A DNA stretch of 64,000 nt from Caldilineaceae bacterium (lineage in GTDB: Bacteria > Chloroflexota > Anaerolineae > Caldilineales > Caldilineaceae), in the NCBI GenBank assembly GCA_022842065.1, contig JALHQH010000062.1:1-64000 (forward strand), read 5' to 3'. Positions 9,281 through 16,873 of this stretch are shown piece by piece; position 1 is the first letter of the stretch, and every line of letters starts with the position of its first letter. Under the pieces are notes generated by a model that searched no databases, was not told the origin of the DNA, and saw nothing but the letters and a program-made list of their open reading frames with translations. Made by a program: the position numbers and the translations under genes.

Positions 9281-9348
9281 AACGTCCCCGGCACTGGCGA
9301 AGCAATGGTACGCAAACGAACCAATTTTTCGCCAGTGCCGGGGACGTT
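9281..9348. repeat. Inverted repeat, 21-bp perfect arms
   Basis: Arms 9281-9301 and 9328-9348 are exact reverse complements with a 26-nt loop. It lies in the 316-nt gap between the divergent Rpn and NACHT genes, upstream of the NACHT promoter. There is no T-run; it may be a small non-autonomous element or REP-like hairpin. Confidence 0.9.
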
Positions 9349-9394
9349 TACCCCAAAATTGGGACGTACCCTGTGTCTATCGCGCTGCCTTTGC

Positions 9395-9423
9395 TTGCTT
9401 AAGCCTCTCTATCTTCGTATAAT
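9395..9423 (+). promoter_or_regulatory. Candidate sigma-70 promoter of the NACHT gene
   Basis: TTGCTT at 9395-9400, 17-nt spacer, TATAAT at 9418-9423. Transcription would begin about 68 nt before the ATG at 9498, which has AAAGGA upstream. Seen by eye only. Confidence 0.55.
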
Positions 9424-9497
9424 GACTAGCGGGTTGTCACCTGCGACAGCCGTGACTTTACCCGTGAACCTACCCACTATCCAAAAGGAAACTCGTT

Positions 9498-12400
9498 ATG
9501 GATCCCGCGCTTTGGCTGAAAGAAGCTCGCCAACGGTTAGCTGGTTTTGCACAGACGATTGAGGATTGGGCACCCAGTACGCTTTATGGTGCCATCGCGG
9601 GGGCAACGTTGTTACCCCTTGCCGCCACAAGTGGTGATCCGAAAGAGATATTGGCTGGTCTGATTGGTGGGATTGGGGCGAACCTGATTGCCAACCAATT
9701 AGAAGCGTGGCAAGCACGCAGTGATGGCGATGCAACTGGGTTGGCCAAGCAGTTGACGGAAGCTGCCAAAACGGATGGTGAATTGCGGACGAGCCTGGAT
9801 GATCTCTTGCAGCGTATTGGTGCGATCGAAGTTGTCATTCGCGCAACAGCCGCAGACGAGCGGGAAACGATCGTTCAGCAACTCACGCGTCAATTTGCCA
9901 AAGTTGCAAGCGCGATTCATGTCGATCAGATTTATGTTGGCGGTGACTGGATTACAGTTGGTGATATCACTAACAGCAGCTATGTTGCGATTGGCCACGA
10001 TATCGTGATTGCCGGCCCCGGCGCGCATGTGGGGGATATTTATCATCAACATTTTCCCAATCCGCCGGACCCCAAGGCCCGCAACGCCCGCCGCCAAGCG
10101 TACCTCTATCATCTTTATAGCGAAGCCCGGCGTCTCGCCCTGGATGGCATTGACCGTGAAAGTGCCGGCGAGGGCAAAGAGGTGGCGATGCCGCTCGATG
10201 CGATTTACACCGTGCTCCTAACAACACAACTCGAAGACGAAGCGCGCACAGTGGCCGCAAAGGAGCTGATTGCATTCCGCCGGGGTGACCAAACACCCAG
10301 AAAACGCTCGGCGTTAGCACAACTCAATCGCCACAAGCGGTTGGTGCTCCTGGGCGCACCGGGCAGTGGCAAAAGCACCTTTGTCAACTTCGTGACCCTC
10401 TGTTTGGCTGGTGATGCATTGGGCGATCGTGACGTGAACCTGGCCTTGCTGACGGCACCACTGCCAGAGGATGAGGAAAAGCCGCCCCGGCAACCCTGGG
10501 ATCATGCTGGCCTGATTCCGGTGCGGGTGATTTTGCGTCACTTTGCCGCCCATGGTCTGCCGGGGCCAACGGCAAAGGCGACCGCCAACCACCTCTGGCG
10601 TTATATCTGTGACGAATTGAATGCCGCCGCTGTGGGGGATTTTGCCGACGAATTGCAGGCTGAGTTGCGCCAGGATGGGGGGATCATTCTGCTCGATGGC
10701 CTGGACGAAGTGCCGGATGCTGATCAACAGCGTGCCCAACTGAAGGCGGTGATTAACGCCTTTGCCGGGACCTATCGCAAGTGTCGGATTCTGATCACCA
10801 GCCGACCTTATGCCTATCATCAGGAAGATTGGACGCTTGACGGGTTTGTTGACACGATGTTAGCCCCCTTTTCTGACGCCCAGATTCGTCTTTTTGTTGA
10901 ACGGTGGTATCAGCAAGTGGCGGTTGCACGTAGTTACAAAACGGATGATGCGACCGGCCGTGCTGAACGGCTGAAACGGGCGATCTTTTCTAGCGAGCGG
11001 TTGCATGCCCTAGCTGAACAGCCCCTCTTATTGACCTTGATGGCCGGCCTTCATGCCTGGCATGGCAGTGATCTGCCGGACCGCCGGGAGGAGCTTTATA
11101 AAGAAGCCGTTGATCTCCTGTTAAATCGATGGGAACGTCAGCGCGTCGAGAATCGGCGCGATGGCACACAACTCCTGCAACCAAGCTTGCAAGAGTATCT
11201 CCAAGTGGGGCGTGAGGCGATTCTCGCTTTATTGGAAAAGCTGGCCTTTGACGTGCATGCCGGGCAACCGAGTTTGGAAGGGTGCGCGGATATCGAGCGG
11301 GATAAGTTGATCCTTGGTCTGGTCGAGATTAGTAAAAATAAAGCGGTGAATTCAGGCGAGTTAATCAACTATCTCAGCCAACGGGCCGGTTTATTGCTGC
11401 CCGAAGGTAATACGCTCTATCGTTTTCCCCATCGGACCTTTCAAGAGTATCTGGCGGCCTGTTATCTGACCAGTCCCCGTGTAAAATATCCCAAAGCGAT
11501 CGGCACGCTGTTGCGCGATGAACCGGAGCGGTGGCGCGAGATTGTGCTGTTGGCGGCCGCCAAGGCCGGTCGAGGCCATGTCTCCTTAGTTTGGTCACTG
11601 GTGAATACGATCTGTCGAGTCGTGCCAACTGCGCCAGTCTTTACCCATGCCGATGCGTGGGGTGCCCAACTAGGTGGGCAAGCGTTGCTTGAAGCGGTGC
11701 CGCTGGATGAATTGGATCCCACTGAGCAACAGAGCTTGCAGCGTGTCCGCGAAGGATTGCTTTATCTCATGCGTTCGGCTGACTTTGAACCACCGGAACG
11801 CGCCTTGGCCGGCCGCACCCTGGCCGGATTGGGCGATCCCCGTTTTAACAAAGCTGCCTGGTATCTCCCCAACGATCCCATGCTCGGCTTCGTTGAAATG
11901 GCTGCCGGCACTTTCACGATGGGTGAAGGCGAGGAAGCACACTTGGTCACCTTGCCCCACTTCTACATTGCGCGCTACCCGGTCACCGTTGCGCAGTTTC
12001 GTGCCTTTGTCGAGGCCACCGGCGAGCAGCCAAAGGATAGTGATAGTTTAGCTGATCCCGACAATCATCCGGTGCGCTGGGTAACTTGGCATGAGGCGAC
12101 TCGCTACTGCGCTTGGTTGACTAAAACGTTACGTACGTGGGTGCAGACCCCGTCGTCACTGGCCGAGAAATTGCACCAGGGTTGGCAGATCATGTTGCCC
12201 AGTGAAGCGGAGTGGGAACTGGCTGCACGCGGTGCTGGTGGGCGGCACTATCCGTGGGGCGACGAGGCGGTAGACCCCAACCGCGCCAACTATAAAGCAA
12301 CCGGCATTGGTACAATCAGTGCGGTCGGCTGTTTTCCTGCTGGTGCGACGCCCGAAGGGGTCGAAGAGTTGAGCGGTAATATCTACGAATGGACAAGAAG

Positions 12401-12620
12401 CCGCTATCTGGACTATCCTTATCCCAGCGATGATCAAGGGCGCAGTGAGCGGGAGCGGTTTGAGGCAGAGGATCGAGATCTGTTTGTGCTGCGCGGGGGA
12501 TATTACGGTAGCAGGGATCAGAACATGCGTGCGCCCGCCCGTGACAACCCTCGCGCGGTCGACTACTTCAACGTCGACGGCGGTTTTCGGTTGGTGTTGG
12601 GTGCTGCCCCCGGCGGTTGA
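9498..12620 (+). CDS. NACHT NTPase with C-terminal SUMF1 domain (DGR target)
   Basis: A 1040-residue STAND-type protein. Residues 25-70 carry a Gly/Ala-rich hydrophobic segment (GAIAGATLLPLAA, LIGGIGANLIANQ). Residues about 144-185 form a Gly/Val/Ile-rich beta repeat. The NACHT domain has Walker A GAPGSGKST (K292) and Walker B GGIILLDGLDE (D400, D403), with FQEYLAACY in the helical region near residue 650. The last about 160 residues are a SUMF1/formylglycine-enzyme-like domain: VEMAAGTFTMG, EAEWELAARG, YPWGDE, GNIYEW, LRGG, GFRLVL. Such proteins are known or proposed immune/conflict sensors: ligand recognition drives NTPase-dependent oligomerisation. Residues 1017-1028 coincide with the DGR variable repeat, so the SUMF1 fold probably serves as a ligand-binding scaffold and not an enzyme. 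The gene stands alone; a candidate promoter is at 9395. No dedicated effector such as a nuclease is recognisable, so the output is unknown; the N-terminal hydrophobic segment could act at the membrane. Confidence 0.9.
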   Translation: MDPALWLKEARQRLAGFAQTIEDWAPSTLYGAIAGATLLPLAATSGDPKEILAGLIGGIGANLIANQLEAWQARSDGDATGLAKQLTEAAKTDGELRTSLDDLLQRIGAIEVVIRATAADERETIVQQLTRQFAKVASAIHVDQIYVGGDWITVGDITNSSYVAIGHDIVIAGPGAHVGDIYHQHFPNPPDPKARNARRQAYLYHLYSEARRLALDGIDRESAGEGKEVAMPLDAIYTVLLTTQLEDEARTVAAKELIAFRRGDQTPRKRSALAQLNRHKRLVLLGAPGSGKSTFVNFVTLCLAGDALGDRDVNLALLTAPLPEDEEKPPRQPWDHAGLIPVRVILRHFAAHGLPGPTAKATANHLWRYICDELNAAAVGDFADELQAELRQDGGIILLDGLDEVPDADQQRAQLKAVINAFAGTYRKCRILITSRPYAYHQEDWTLDGFVDTMLAPFSDAQIRLFVERWYQQVAVARSYKTDDATGRAERLKRAIFSSERLHALAEQPLLLTLMAGLHAWHGSDLPDRREELYKEAVDLLLNRWERQRVENRRDGTQLLQPSLQEYLQVGREAILALLEKLAFDVHAGQPSLEGCADIERDKLILGLVEISKNKAVNSGELINYLSQRAGLLLPEGNTLYRFPHRTFQEYLAACYLTSPRVKYPKAIGTLLRDEPERWREIVLLAAAKAGRGHVSLVWSLVNTICRVVPTAPVFTHADAWGAQLGGQALLEAVPLDELDPTEQQSLQRVREGLLYLMRSADFEPPERALAGRTLAGLGDPRFNKAAWYLPNDPMLGFVEMAAGTFTMGEGEEAHLVTLPHFYIARYPVTVAQFRAFVEATGEQPKDSDSLADPDNHPVRWVTWHEATRYCAWLTKTLRTWVQTPSSLAEKLHQGWQIMLPSEAEWELAARGAGGRHYPWGDEAVDPNRANYKATGIGTISAVGCFPAGATPEGVEELSGNIYEWTRSRYLDYPYPSDDQGRSERERFEAEDRDLFVLRGGYYGSRDQNMRAPARDNPRAVDYFNVDGGFRLVLGAAPGG
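12527..12610 (+). other. DGR variable repeat (VR)
   Basis: The last 84 nt of the NACHT-SUMF1 gene before its terminal codons align without gaps to 12794-12877. There are 12 differences: VR 12546, 12549, 12550, 12553, 12559, 12560, 12561, 12564, 12574, 12576, 12579 and 12580. In ten of them the other copy has A. They change residues 1017-1019, 1021-1023 and 1026-1028, all between the ARD and GFRLVL motifs, the surface-loop position where DGR-diversified C-type-lectin folds vary. The invariant GC/T-rich 3' part (12581-12610) would be the initiation-of-mutagenic-homology segment. Confidence 0.9.
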
Positions 12621-12793
12621 TCTTCTGATCTCTGGTTTTTCTCTGATCTCTGTTTTGTAAGAAATGACCAGTAGCAGTCATGTCGCCTGCCGCGGCTCCC
12701 TTCTTTACCGCCGGAGGCGGGCGAAATATTTTTGCAATTCCAGTCTTTTCTTCAGCAATGAGGATTGGGCTGTTTTGCGGGGGCCGGTTGATA

Positions 12794-12877
12794 GCGTGCG
12801 CCCGCCCGTGACCACAATCACGCGGATAACAACTTCAACGACAACAACGGTTTTCGGTTGGTGTTGGGTGCTGCCCC
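12794..12877 (+). other. DGR template repeat (TR)
   Basis: A non-coding near-copy of 12527-12610 lying 174 nt past the NACHT stop codon. Read in the VR frame it encodes ARD-HNHADNNFNDNN-GFRLVLGA, with AAC/GAC/CAC codons exactly at the variable sites, the hallmark of DGR templates. It contains 17 adenines; 10 differ in the VR, against 2 of 67 non-adenine positions. Upstream (about 12766-12793) homology to the VR gene continues only weakly and lacks about 17 nt, so the 5' part of the template is trimmed or decayed. No reverse transcriptase or Avd gene follows. Confidence 0.9.
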
Positions 12878-13268
12878 ACGGCGTTCACCCCAGGTACCTC
12901 CGGGTAGTTGGGCCAGAAATCTGCGTCGGTTACGGCTTACGCAGCGCGGAATGATCGCCGGTGCGACCAGTTCCTGGCCGCGCCAATGGCCATCATCGTT
13001 ACCCTTACCGGGCAAGACGGCAAGGGGCGCGATGGTCTATCAAGGGCCGGGCAAATAGTAAACCGGGGCTGCACCCTACCCGAATCCGCTTTGCGGCCGG
13101 GCCGGTGCAGCCCCACCTATTTTTGCTCGTGACAACGCTCAGCGTCGTCATGCCCCCGGGACGCTCTGCGTCCGCCCAGTGAGCAGCGTGCTGCAAGCTG
13201 ACTCGATGCGGGGCATGGGCGCGCCCTCTCCAAATGGTGCGGATGGCACGTGAAACCAAAATTAGTGC
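12878..13268. other. Intergenic stretch after the TR: hairpins, no gene seen
   Basis: No credible coding frame, and in particular no reverse transcriptase or Avd remnant, was found here. It contains an 11-bp inverted repeat (13065-13075 with 13104-13114) and two short hairpins (13130-13150 with one mismatch, 13158-13173) built on ACGC-NNN-GCGT cores, like those at 25644 and 26908. Confidence 0.7.
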
Positions 13269-13297
13269 TTGCAAACTATAGTTTGCACTGCTATACT
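13269..13297 (+). promoter_or_regulatory. Promoter overlapped by a palindromic operator (toxin-antitoxin autoregulation)
   Basis: TTGCAA (13269-13274), 17-nt spacer, TATACT (13292-13297). A perfect 18-bp palindrome (13270-13287) covers the -35 element and most of the spacer. An antitoxin HTH dimer binding here would block RNA polymerase, the usual autoregulatory arrangement of HigBA modules. The toxin ATG is 26 nt downstream. Confidence 0.7.
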
Positions 13298-13322
13298 ATT
13301 TAACGAAATAAAGGGATCGTGA

Positions 13323-13661
13323 ATGGCGAGCGCGCAACAAGCCAAAACGGTTATCATCTATCGCGATTCGGCCGACAACGAACCTTTTACGAACTGGCTA
13401 AACAGCCTGCGTGATCGGACCACACGCCGGCGTATTCTGCAGCGATTGTTACGCGTGGAAAGTGGCCATTATGGCGACTATAAACCAGTCGGTGAAGGTG
13501 TTAATGAATTGCGCCTCTTTTTCGGCCCAGGTTATCGGATCTACTTTGGTGAAGATGGCGATACCCTTGTGATCTTGCTCTGTGGCGGCGACAAAGATAG
13601 CCAAAACCGCGATATCGAGCAAGCCCAGGGATATTGGCAGGAGTACAAAACCCATGTCTAA
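13323..13661 (+). CDS. RelE/HigB-like addiction-module toxin
   Basis: A 112-residue protein with the FTNWLNSLRDRTTRRRI, G.GVNELRLFFGPGYRIYF and LCGGDKDSQNRDI blocks of the phage-Gp49/HigB-like addiction-module killer family. Members are ribosome-dependent or free mRNA interferases neutralised by the adjacent antitoxin. The toxin comes first and overlaps the antitoxin start by 8 nt, the normal order for this sub-family. AGGGA precedes the ATG. The promoter-operator upstream supports an intact, regulated module next to the DGR/NACHT locus. Confidence 0.88.
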   Translation: MASAQQAKTVIIYRDSADNEPFTNWLNSLRDRTTRRRILQRLLRVESGHYGDYKPVGEGVNELRLFFGPGYRIYFGEDGDTLVILLCGGDKDSQNRDIEQAQGYWQEYKTHV

Positions 13662-13971
13662 CTACCGGACTCTTGAAGAAGTCAGCGTTGCCTATTTTAC
13701 TCAACATCCTGACGAGATCGAAGCCTTTCTCCGCGAGATCTTTGCCGATTATGCCGCTGATGGTGATGCTGCGGCCTTACTCTCTGCACTGCGCATCATT
13801 GCCCGTGCGAAAGGGATTTCTACCCTGGCTGAAGAAGTGGGCATGACCCGGCAAGGGTTGCAAAAGGCCTTGTCCGCCAATGGCAACCCCCGTTTGGATA
13901 ATATCAACGCGATCATGCGTGCCCTGGGTTATCAACTGCTGCCCCAGCCGCTGACGACTTCGACCGTCTAG
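13654..13971 (+). CDS. Addiction-module antitoxin, XRE/HTH type
   Basis: A 105-residue partner of the toxin. The ATG at 13654 overlaps the toxin stop (ATGTCTAA), which suggests translational coupling. Residues about 52-95 form a Cro/C1-like helix-turn-helix (ISTLAEEVGMTRQGLQKALS) followed by NPRLDNINAIMRALGYQL, characteristic of the addiction-module antidote that pairs with this toxin. The DNA-binding half presumably binds the 18-bp palindrome at 13270-13287. Confidence 0.9.
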   Translation: MSNYRTLEEVSVAYFTQHPDEIEAFLREIFADYAADGDAAALLSALRIIARAKGISTLAEEVGMTRQGLQKALSANGNPRLDNINAIMRALGYQLLPQPLTTSTV

Positions 13972-13991
13972 CCGCTATACAAGTCACCTGC

Positions 13992-14393
13992 CTACGCCGC
14001 GCTGATCTCTACCCGCCGCGTCCCACGCACCCGCCCGATCACCCAGCCGGACAAGCCAAGCACGGTCCCATAACTCACCCCGCTGATCAGGCCAACCAGC
14101 ACAAAAAAGAGGCCAAAGGACCACATGTAAGCTTCGGCTTGATCGAGGTTATTCGCCAGATAGGTGTTGACAAAAAGTTGCCCTACCAGTGCTTCCACCG
14201 CACCGATTAACAAGCCTAACACAAGCCCATGCTGGGCATGGCTGGTTTCCACCTTTTTCGCCAGGGCAAAGGTGCAGATCATAAAGCCGATGGCGTAGGG
14301 ATATGGTGCCGTTGCCGCCCACCGGCCAAAGACCGCCATGAATCCTGACACTAAGCCGAGGGTGCTCAGGGCGAGAAGTAATTTCCATTGCAT
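13992..14393 (-). CDS. Small membrane protein, four predicted helices
   Basis: 133 residues, almost entirely hydrophobic, with about four transmembrane segments (about 4-20, 26-42, 55-75, 90-118) and a short Arg-rich C-terminus (RVRGTRRVEISAA). The ATG at 14393 follows GGAAGA at 8-nt spacing and is preferred over 14420. No family recognised. It is convergent with the toxin-antitoxin operon, 20 nt apart. Confidence 0.7.
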   Translation of the reverse strand: MQWKLLLALSTLGLVSGFMAVFGRWAATAPYPYAIGFMICTFALAKKVETSHAQHGLVLGLLIGAVEALVGQLFVNTYLANNLDQAEAYMWSFGLFFVLVGLISGVSYGTVLGLSGWVIGRVRGTRRVEISAA

Positions 14394-14633
14394 AGGTGCT
14401 CTTCCTTTTGGTGTTGGCAATGCGCGCAGGTTGCCTGTAAAAGTGACTGCCGCTGGAGAAATGCAGGGGGCAATGGTGTCCGCGCCTAGGCACCGGCGGC
14501 AGTCGAAATGAAAATGTAACGAGTGGGCTATGTAAGGAAATTTATGATAAAACGGTCAAGGTAGAAAATTCCTTACAATTGTGTGTCAATGTGGAGAGTG
14601 AAGTGGTACGGAATATGGGGAGGATGGGGAGCA

Positions 14634-14755
14634 TAGAAAACACAGAGAGCACAGAGCGCACGGAGAACACAGAGGAATAGAGACGCTAGGTGCATAGCGC
14701 TAAAAACAACGCGATCTTCTCTGTGGCCTCTGTGTGCTCTGTGTTCCCTGTGGCA
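14634..14755. repeat. CACAGAG/CTCTGTG repeat element
   Basis: A run of imperfect ACACAGAG(A/C)GCACAG units (about 14638-14675) is followed after a spacer by the reverse-complementary CTCTGTG units (14719-14753), making a long imperfect stem. This kind of element is widespread in environmental bacterial genomes and produces spurious HREHRGHRE-type frames. No gene is seen in 14394-14862. Confidence 0.75.
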
Positions 14756-14795
14756 AAATAATCTCCCATACTCCATCAGTTATACGAGCACAAAG

Positions 14796-14830
14796 AAAAG
14801 GGGGATGGCAGCTAGTGCCATCCCCCTTTT
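14796..14830. terminator. Intrinsic terminator of the ABC-transporter operon (bidirectional)
   Basis: Perfect 15-bp arms (14796-14810 with 14816-14830), 5-nt loop, T-rich flanks on both strands. It lies 33 nt beyond the stop of the binding-protein gene. Confidence 0.8.
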
Positions 14831-14862
14831 CTTTTACATCTGCTACCCTTTAGCCCTCGGCG

Positions 14863-16701
14863 TTATTCTGCCGGCTGTAGGTTGATAAAGCTCAACATAA
14901 AGTCATGTTGCCACGAATGGGGGAAGCCGTATGGATTGGCTTCCAGCGGCCAGTTGGTCCAGTATTGGGTGCTCATGGGGTAGCGGATGATCAGCTGGCC
15001 GACGTAGATGTCGGGCATTTCGCTCACCCAGATGTCCATGGCCTGAAGGAAGAGTTCCATCGCCTCGGGCGAATCAACTTCGAGCGGGGCGATCTGTTCG
15101 ACCAGGGCATCGTACTCGGCGTTTTGCCAGCGGGAAGTGGCCCACCAGGTCGGGGCTGGTTCGCCGGTGGGGCGGAAGTATTGCGCACCATAGATCGAGA
15201 GCATGAAGTAGGGGTCCATGCCCAAGACGCCGCTTGGCCCTTTGCAGCCAAAGGATTCCAACTGCTCGCCAGTCTGCACGGCGGTGCCCAGGCCAGGCGA
15301 GTTGTCAAAGGACGCATTAAAGCCGGCATCCTGAAGCTGTTGCGCCAACGGTGGGCCATACGCCTTCAGCCAGTCGGGGATATAGATGTTCATATCGAAA
15401 GTGGCGCCATCTTTGGCCCAGAAGCCGTCACCATTCTTCTCCCAGCCCTTGCCAGTCATAATCTCATCGACTTTGTCCAGATGCGGGGCGGTGTCATAGG
15501 TGTATTTGGAGAAGACCTCAGCTTGCAAGCGCTCCTCAAAGGGGGCAAACCAGCCATAGGGGGTGAATTGATGCAGTGCGGGCACGCCGGCCCCCGCTTC
15601 GGCAATCGCCACCAGCTTTTCACGATCCAGCGCATAGCTGATCGCCCAGCGGATATCCTTGTCATCATAGGGCGCGGCGCTGGCATTGAGATTGAGGTCA
15701 ATCGGACACCAGTCAAGGTACCCATAGGGTGGCTCTTGGCCGGTAAACATGGTGACTTTGGGATTCTGCTCCAACACACTCTTCAAGGTCGAGACCTGCA
15801 TAATCGGCCCCATGTCCAGTTCGCCGTTGATCATCAACTGCGCAGCCTGGCTTTCATCCTGGGACGGGAGGTAGATAATGCGTTCGACATTGGGCAAAGT
15901 TTTGAAGCCCGTCTCGACTGCCCACCAATCATCACGGCGGTCATAGATCTTCTGTTGCGGCGAGGCAAAAACTAACTTGAAGGGGCCGGAGCCGACGGGC
16001 AGCCCATTGGCGATGTCATGGTTGGTAAATTCGAGCGGATTCTGATCTTTCCAGATGTGCTCTGGCACCACGATCGGGCCGTGGTTGGTGGTCAAGGTCG
16101 TGGCCCAGAAAGAGGGGCTGGGGCTCTTGAGCACCAACTTGACGGTCAGGTCATCAACTTTGACCGCTTCCTGCAAGAAGGTAGGCAGGTCGGCCAAGTG
16201 GACCATCGAGTCGGCATTATCGCGGTTCATGTTGAAGGTGTAGACCACATCATCGGCGTCGAGCGCTTCGCCATCATCCCACTTGATGCCGGGGCGCAAC
16301 TTCAGGGTGATCTCGGTGTACTCGGCGTTGTATTCCCAGCTTTCGGCCAGCCAGTTCTCATATTCACCGGTGAGCACGTTGAACATGATCAGCGGTTCGT
16401 ACATTGCGGGCAGGGTGCCGGTGTGAAAAGCCTGATCCGAGCCGGGAATAAAGGGATTCTGGTTGTCAAACTGGGCATACTGGTTGGGACCACCGGCCAT
16501 CACCACCAGCGTCTTCTCACGGGCAACTTCAGCAATCTCTGGTGCATCGGCGGCCGGTGCGGCGGCTTCGGCGGGTGCGGCTGCGGTATCGCCACCCTCG
16601 GCCGGGGCCGGGGTCGACGAGGGGCAGGCGGTTAATAAGAGCGCGGCGATGATACTCATGAGCATCACGCGCCAGCCAAGCGCATACTTCTTTGTTGTCA
16701 T
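14863..16701 (-). CDS. ABC transporter substrate-binding lipoprotein, family 5
   Basis: 612 residues. A type II signal peptide ends in the lipobox LLLTAC (lipidated Cys 26), followed by a Pro/Ala/Glu-rich linker and the family-5 fold (TYEPLI-like MYEPLIMF, WEYNAEYTEITLKLRPGIKWDDG, DVVYTFNMNRD). It captures a peptide, nickel-chelate or oligosaccharide outside the cell and delivers it to the permeases. It is last in the five-gene minus-strand operon, behind both ATPase genes. The 172-nt gap before it holds a 14-bp hairpin that may allow separate mRNA stability and so more binding protein than membrane parts. In Chloroflexota many family-5 systems carry sugars; the substrate here is unknown. Confidence 0.9.
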   Translation of the reverse strand: MTTKKYALGWRVMLMSIIAALLLTACPSSTPAPAEGGDTAAAPAEAAAPAADAPEIAEVAREKTLVVMAGGPNQYAQFDNQNPFIPGSDQAFHTGTLPAMYEPLIMFNVLTGEYENWLAESWEYNAEYTEITLKLRPGIKWDDGEALDADDVVYTFNMNRDNADSMVHLADLPTFLQEAVKVDDLTVKLVLKSPSPSFWATTLTTNHGPIVVPEHIWKDQNPLEFTNHDIANGLPVGSGPFKLVFASPQQKIYDRRDDWWAVETGFKTLPNVERIIYLPSQDESQAAQLMINGELDMGPIMQVSTLKSVLEQNPKVTMFTGQEPPYGYLDWCPIDLNLNASAAPYDDKDIRWAISYALDREKLVAIAEAGAGVPALHQFTPYGWFAPFEERLQAEVFSKYTYDTAPHLDKVDEIMTGKGWEKNGDGFWAKDGATFDMNIYIPDWLKAYGPPLAQQLQDAGFNASFDNSPGLGTAVQTGEQLESFGCKGPSGVLGMDPYFMLSIYGAQYFRPTGEPAPTWWATSRWQNAEYDALVEQIAPLEVDSPEAMELFLQAMDIWVSEMPDIYVGQLIIRYPMSTQYWTNWPLEANPYGFPHSWQHDFMLSFINLQPAE

Positions 16702-16751
16702 AACATGTTCTCCTGGTGAATATTACTTTTGATATATAGCAAGCTACCCCA

Positions 16752-16866
16752 CCCTAACCCTCCCCAGTTTGGGGAGGGGATCTTACAGGGGAATCCAGAC
16801 GACCTTGCTGTTCAGGTAAGCTGGGAAGGTCGCCAGGTTCTCTCCCTTCGCAGGGGAGGGTTAGGG
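16752..16866. repeat. Intercistronic inverted repeat (14-bp arms)
   Basis: Arms 16752-16765 and 16853-16866 (CCCTAACCCTCCCC and its complement) flank the gap between the second ATPase gene and the binding-protein gene. A further local GC-rich hairpin lies inside the left part (TCCCC AGTTT GGGGA). It is probably a dispersed repeat that also acts as an mRNA-processing or stability element. Confidence 0.7.
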
Positions 16867-16873
16867 AGGGGTT

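Noticed and set aside
12664..12954. 96-codon plus-strand frame over the template repeat
   Set aside because: It reads the TR in a different frame from the homologous protein, has no family resemblance and is explained by the DGR template.
12878..13322. Possible degraded reverse transcriptase after the TR
   Set aside because: No frame shows RT motifs (such as a (Y/F).DD box with neighbouring blocks) on either strand.
14573..14776. 67-codon minus-strand frame (HREHRAHRGH...)
   Set aside because: It is the translation of the CACAGAG repeat; such frames are a known artefact.
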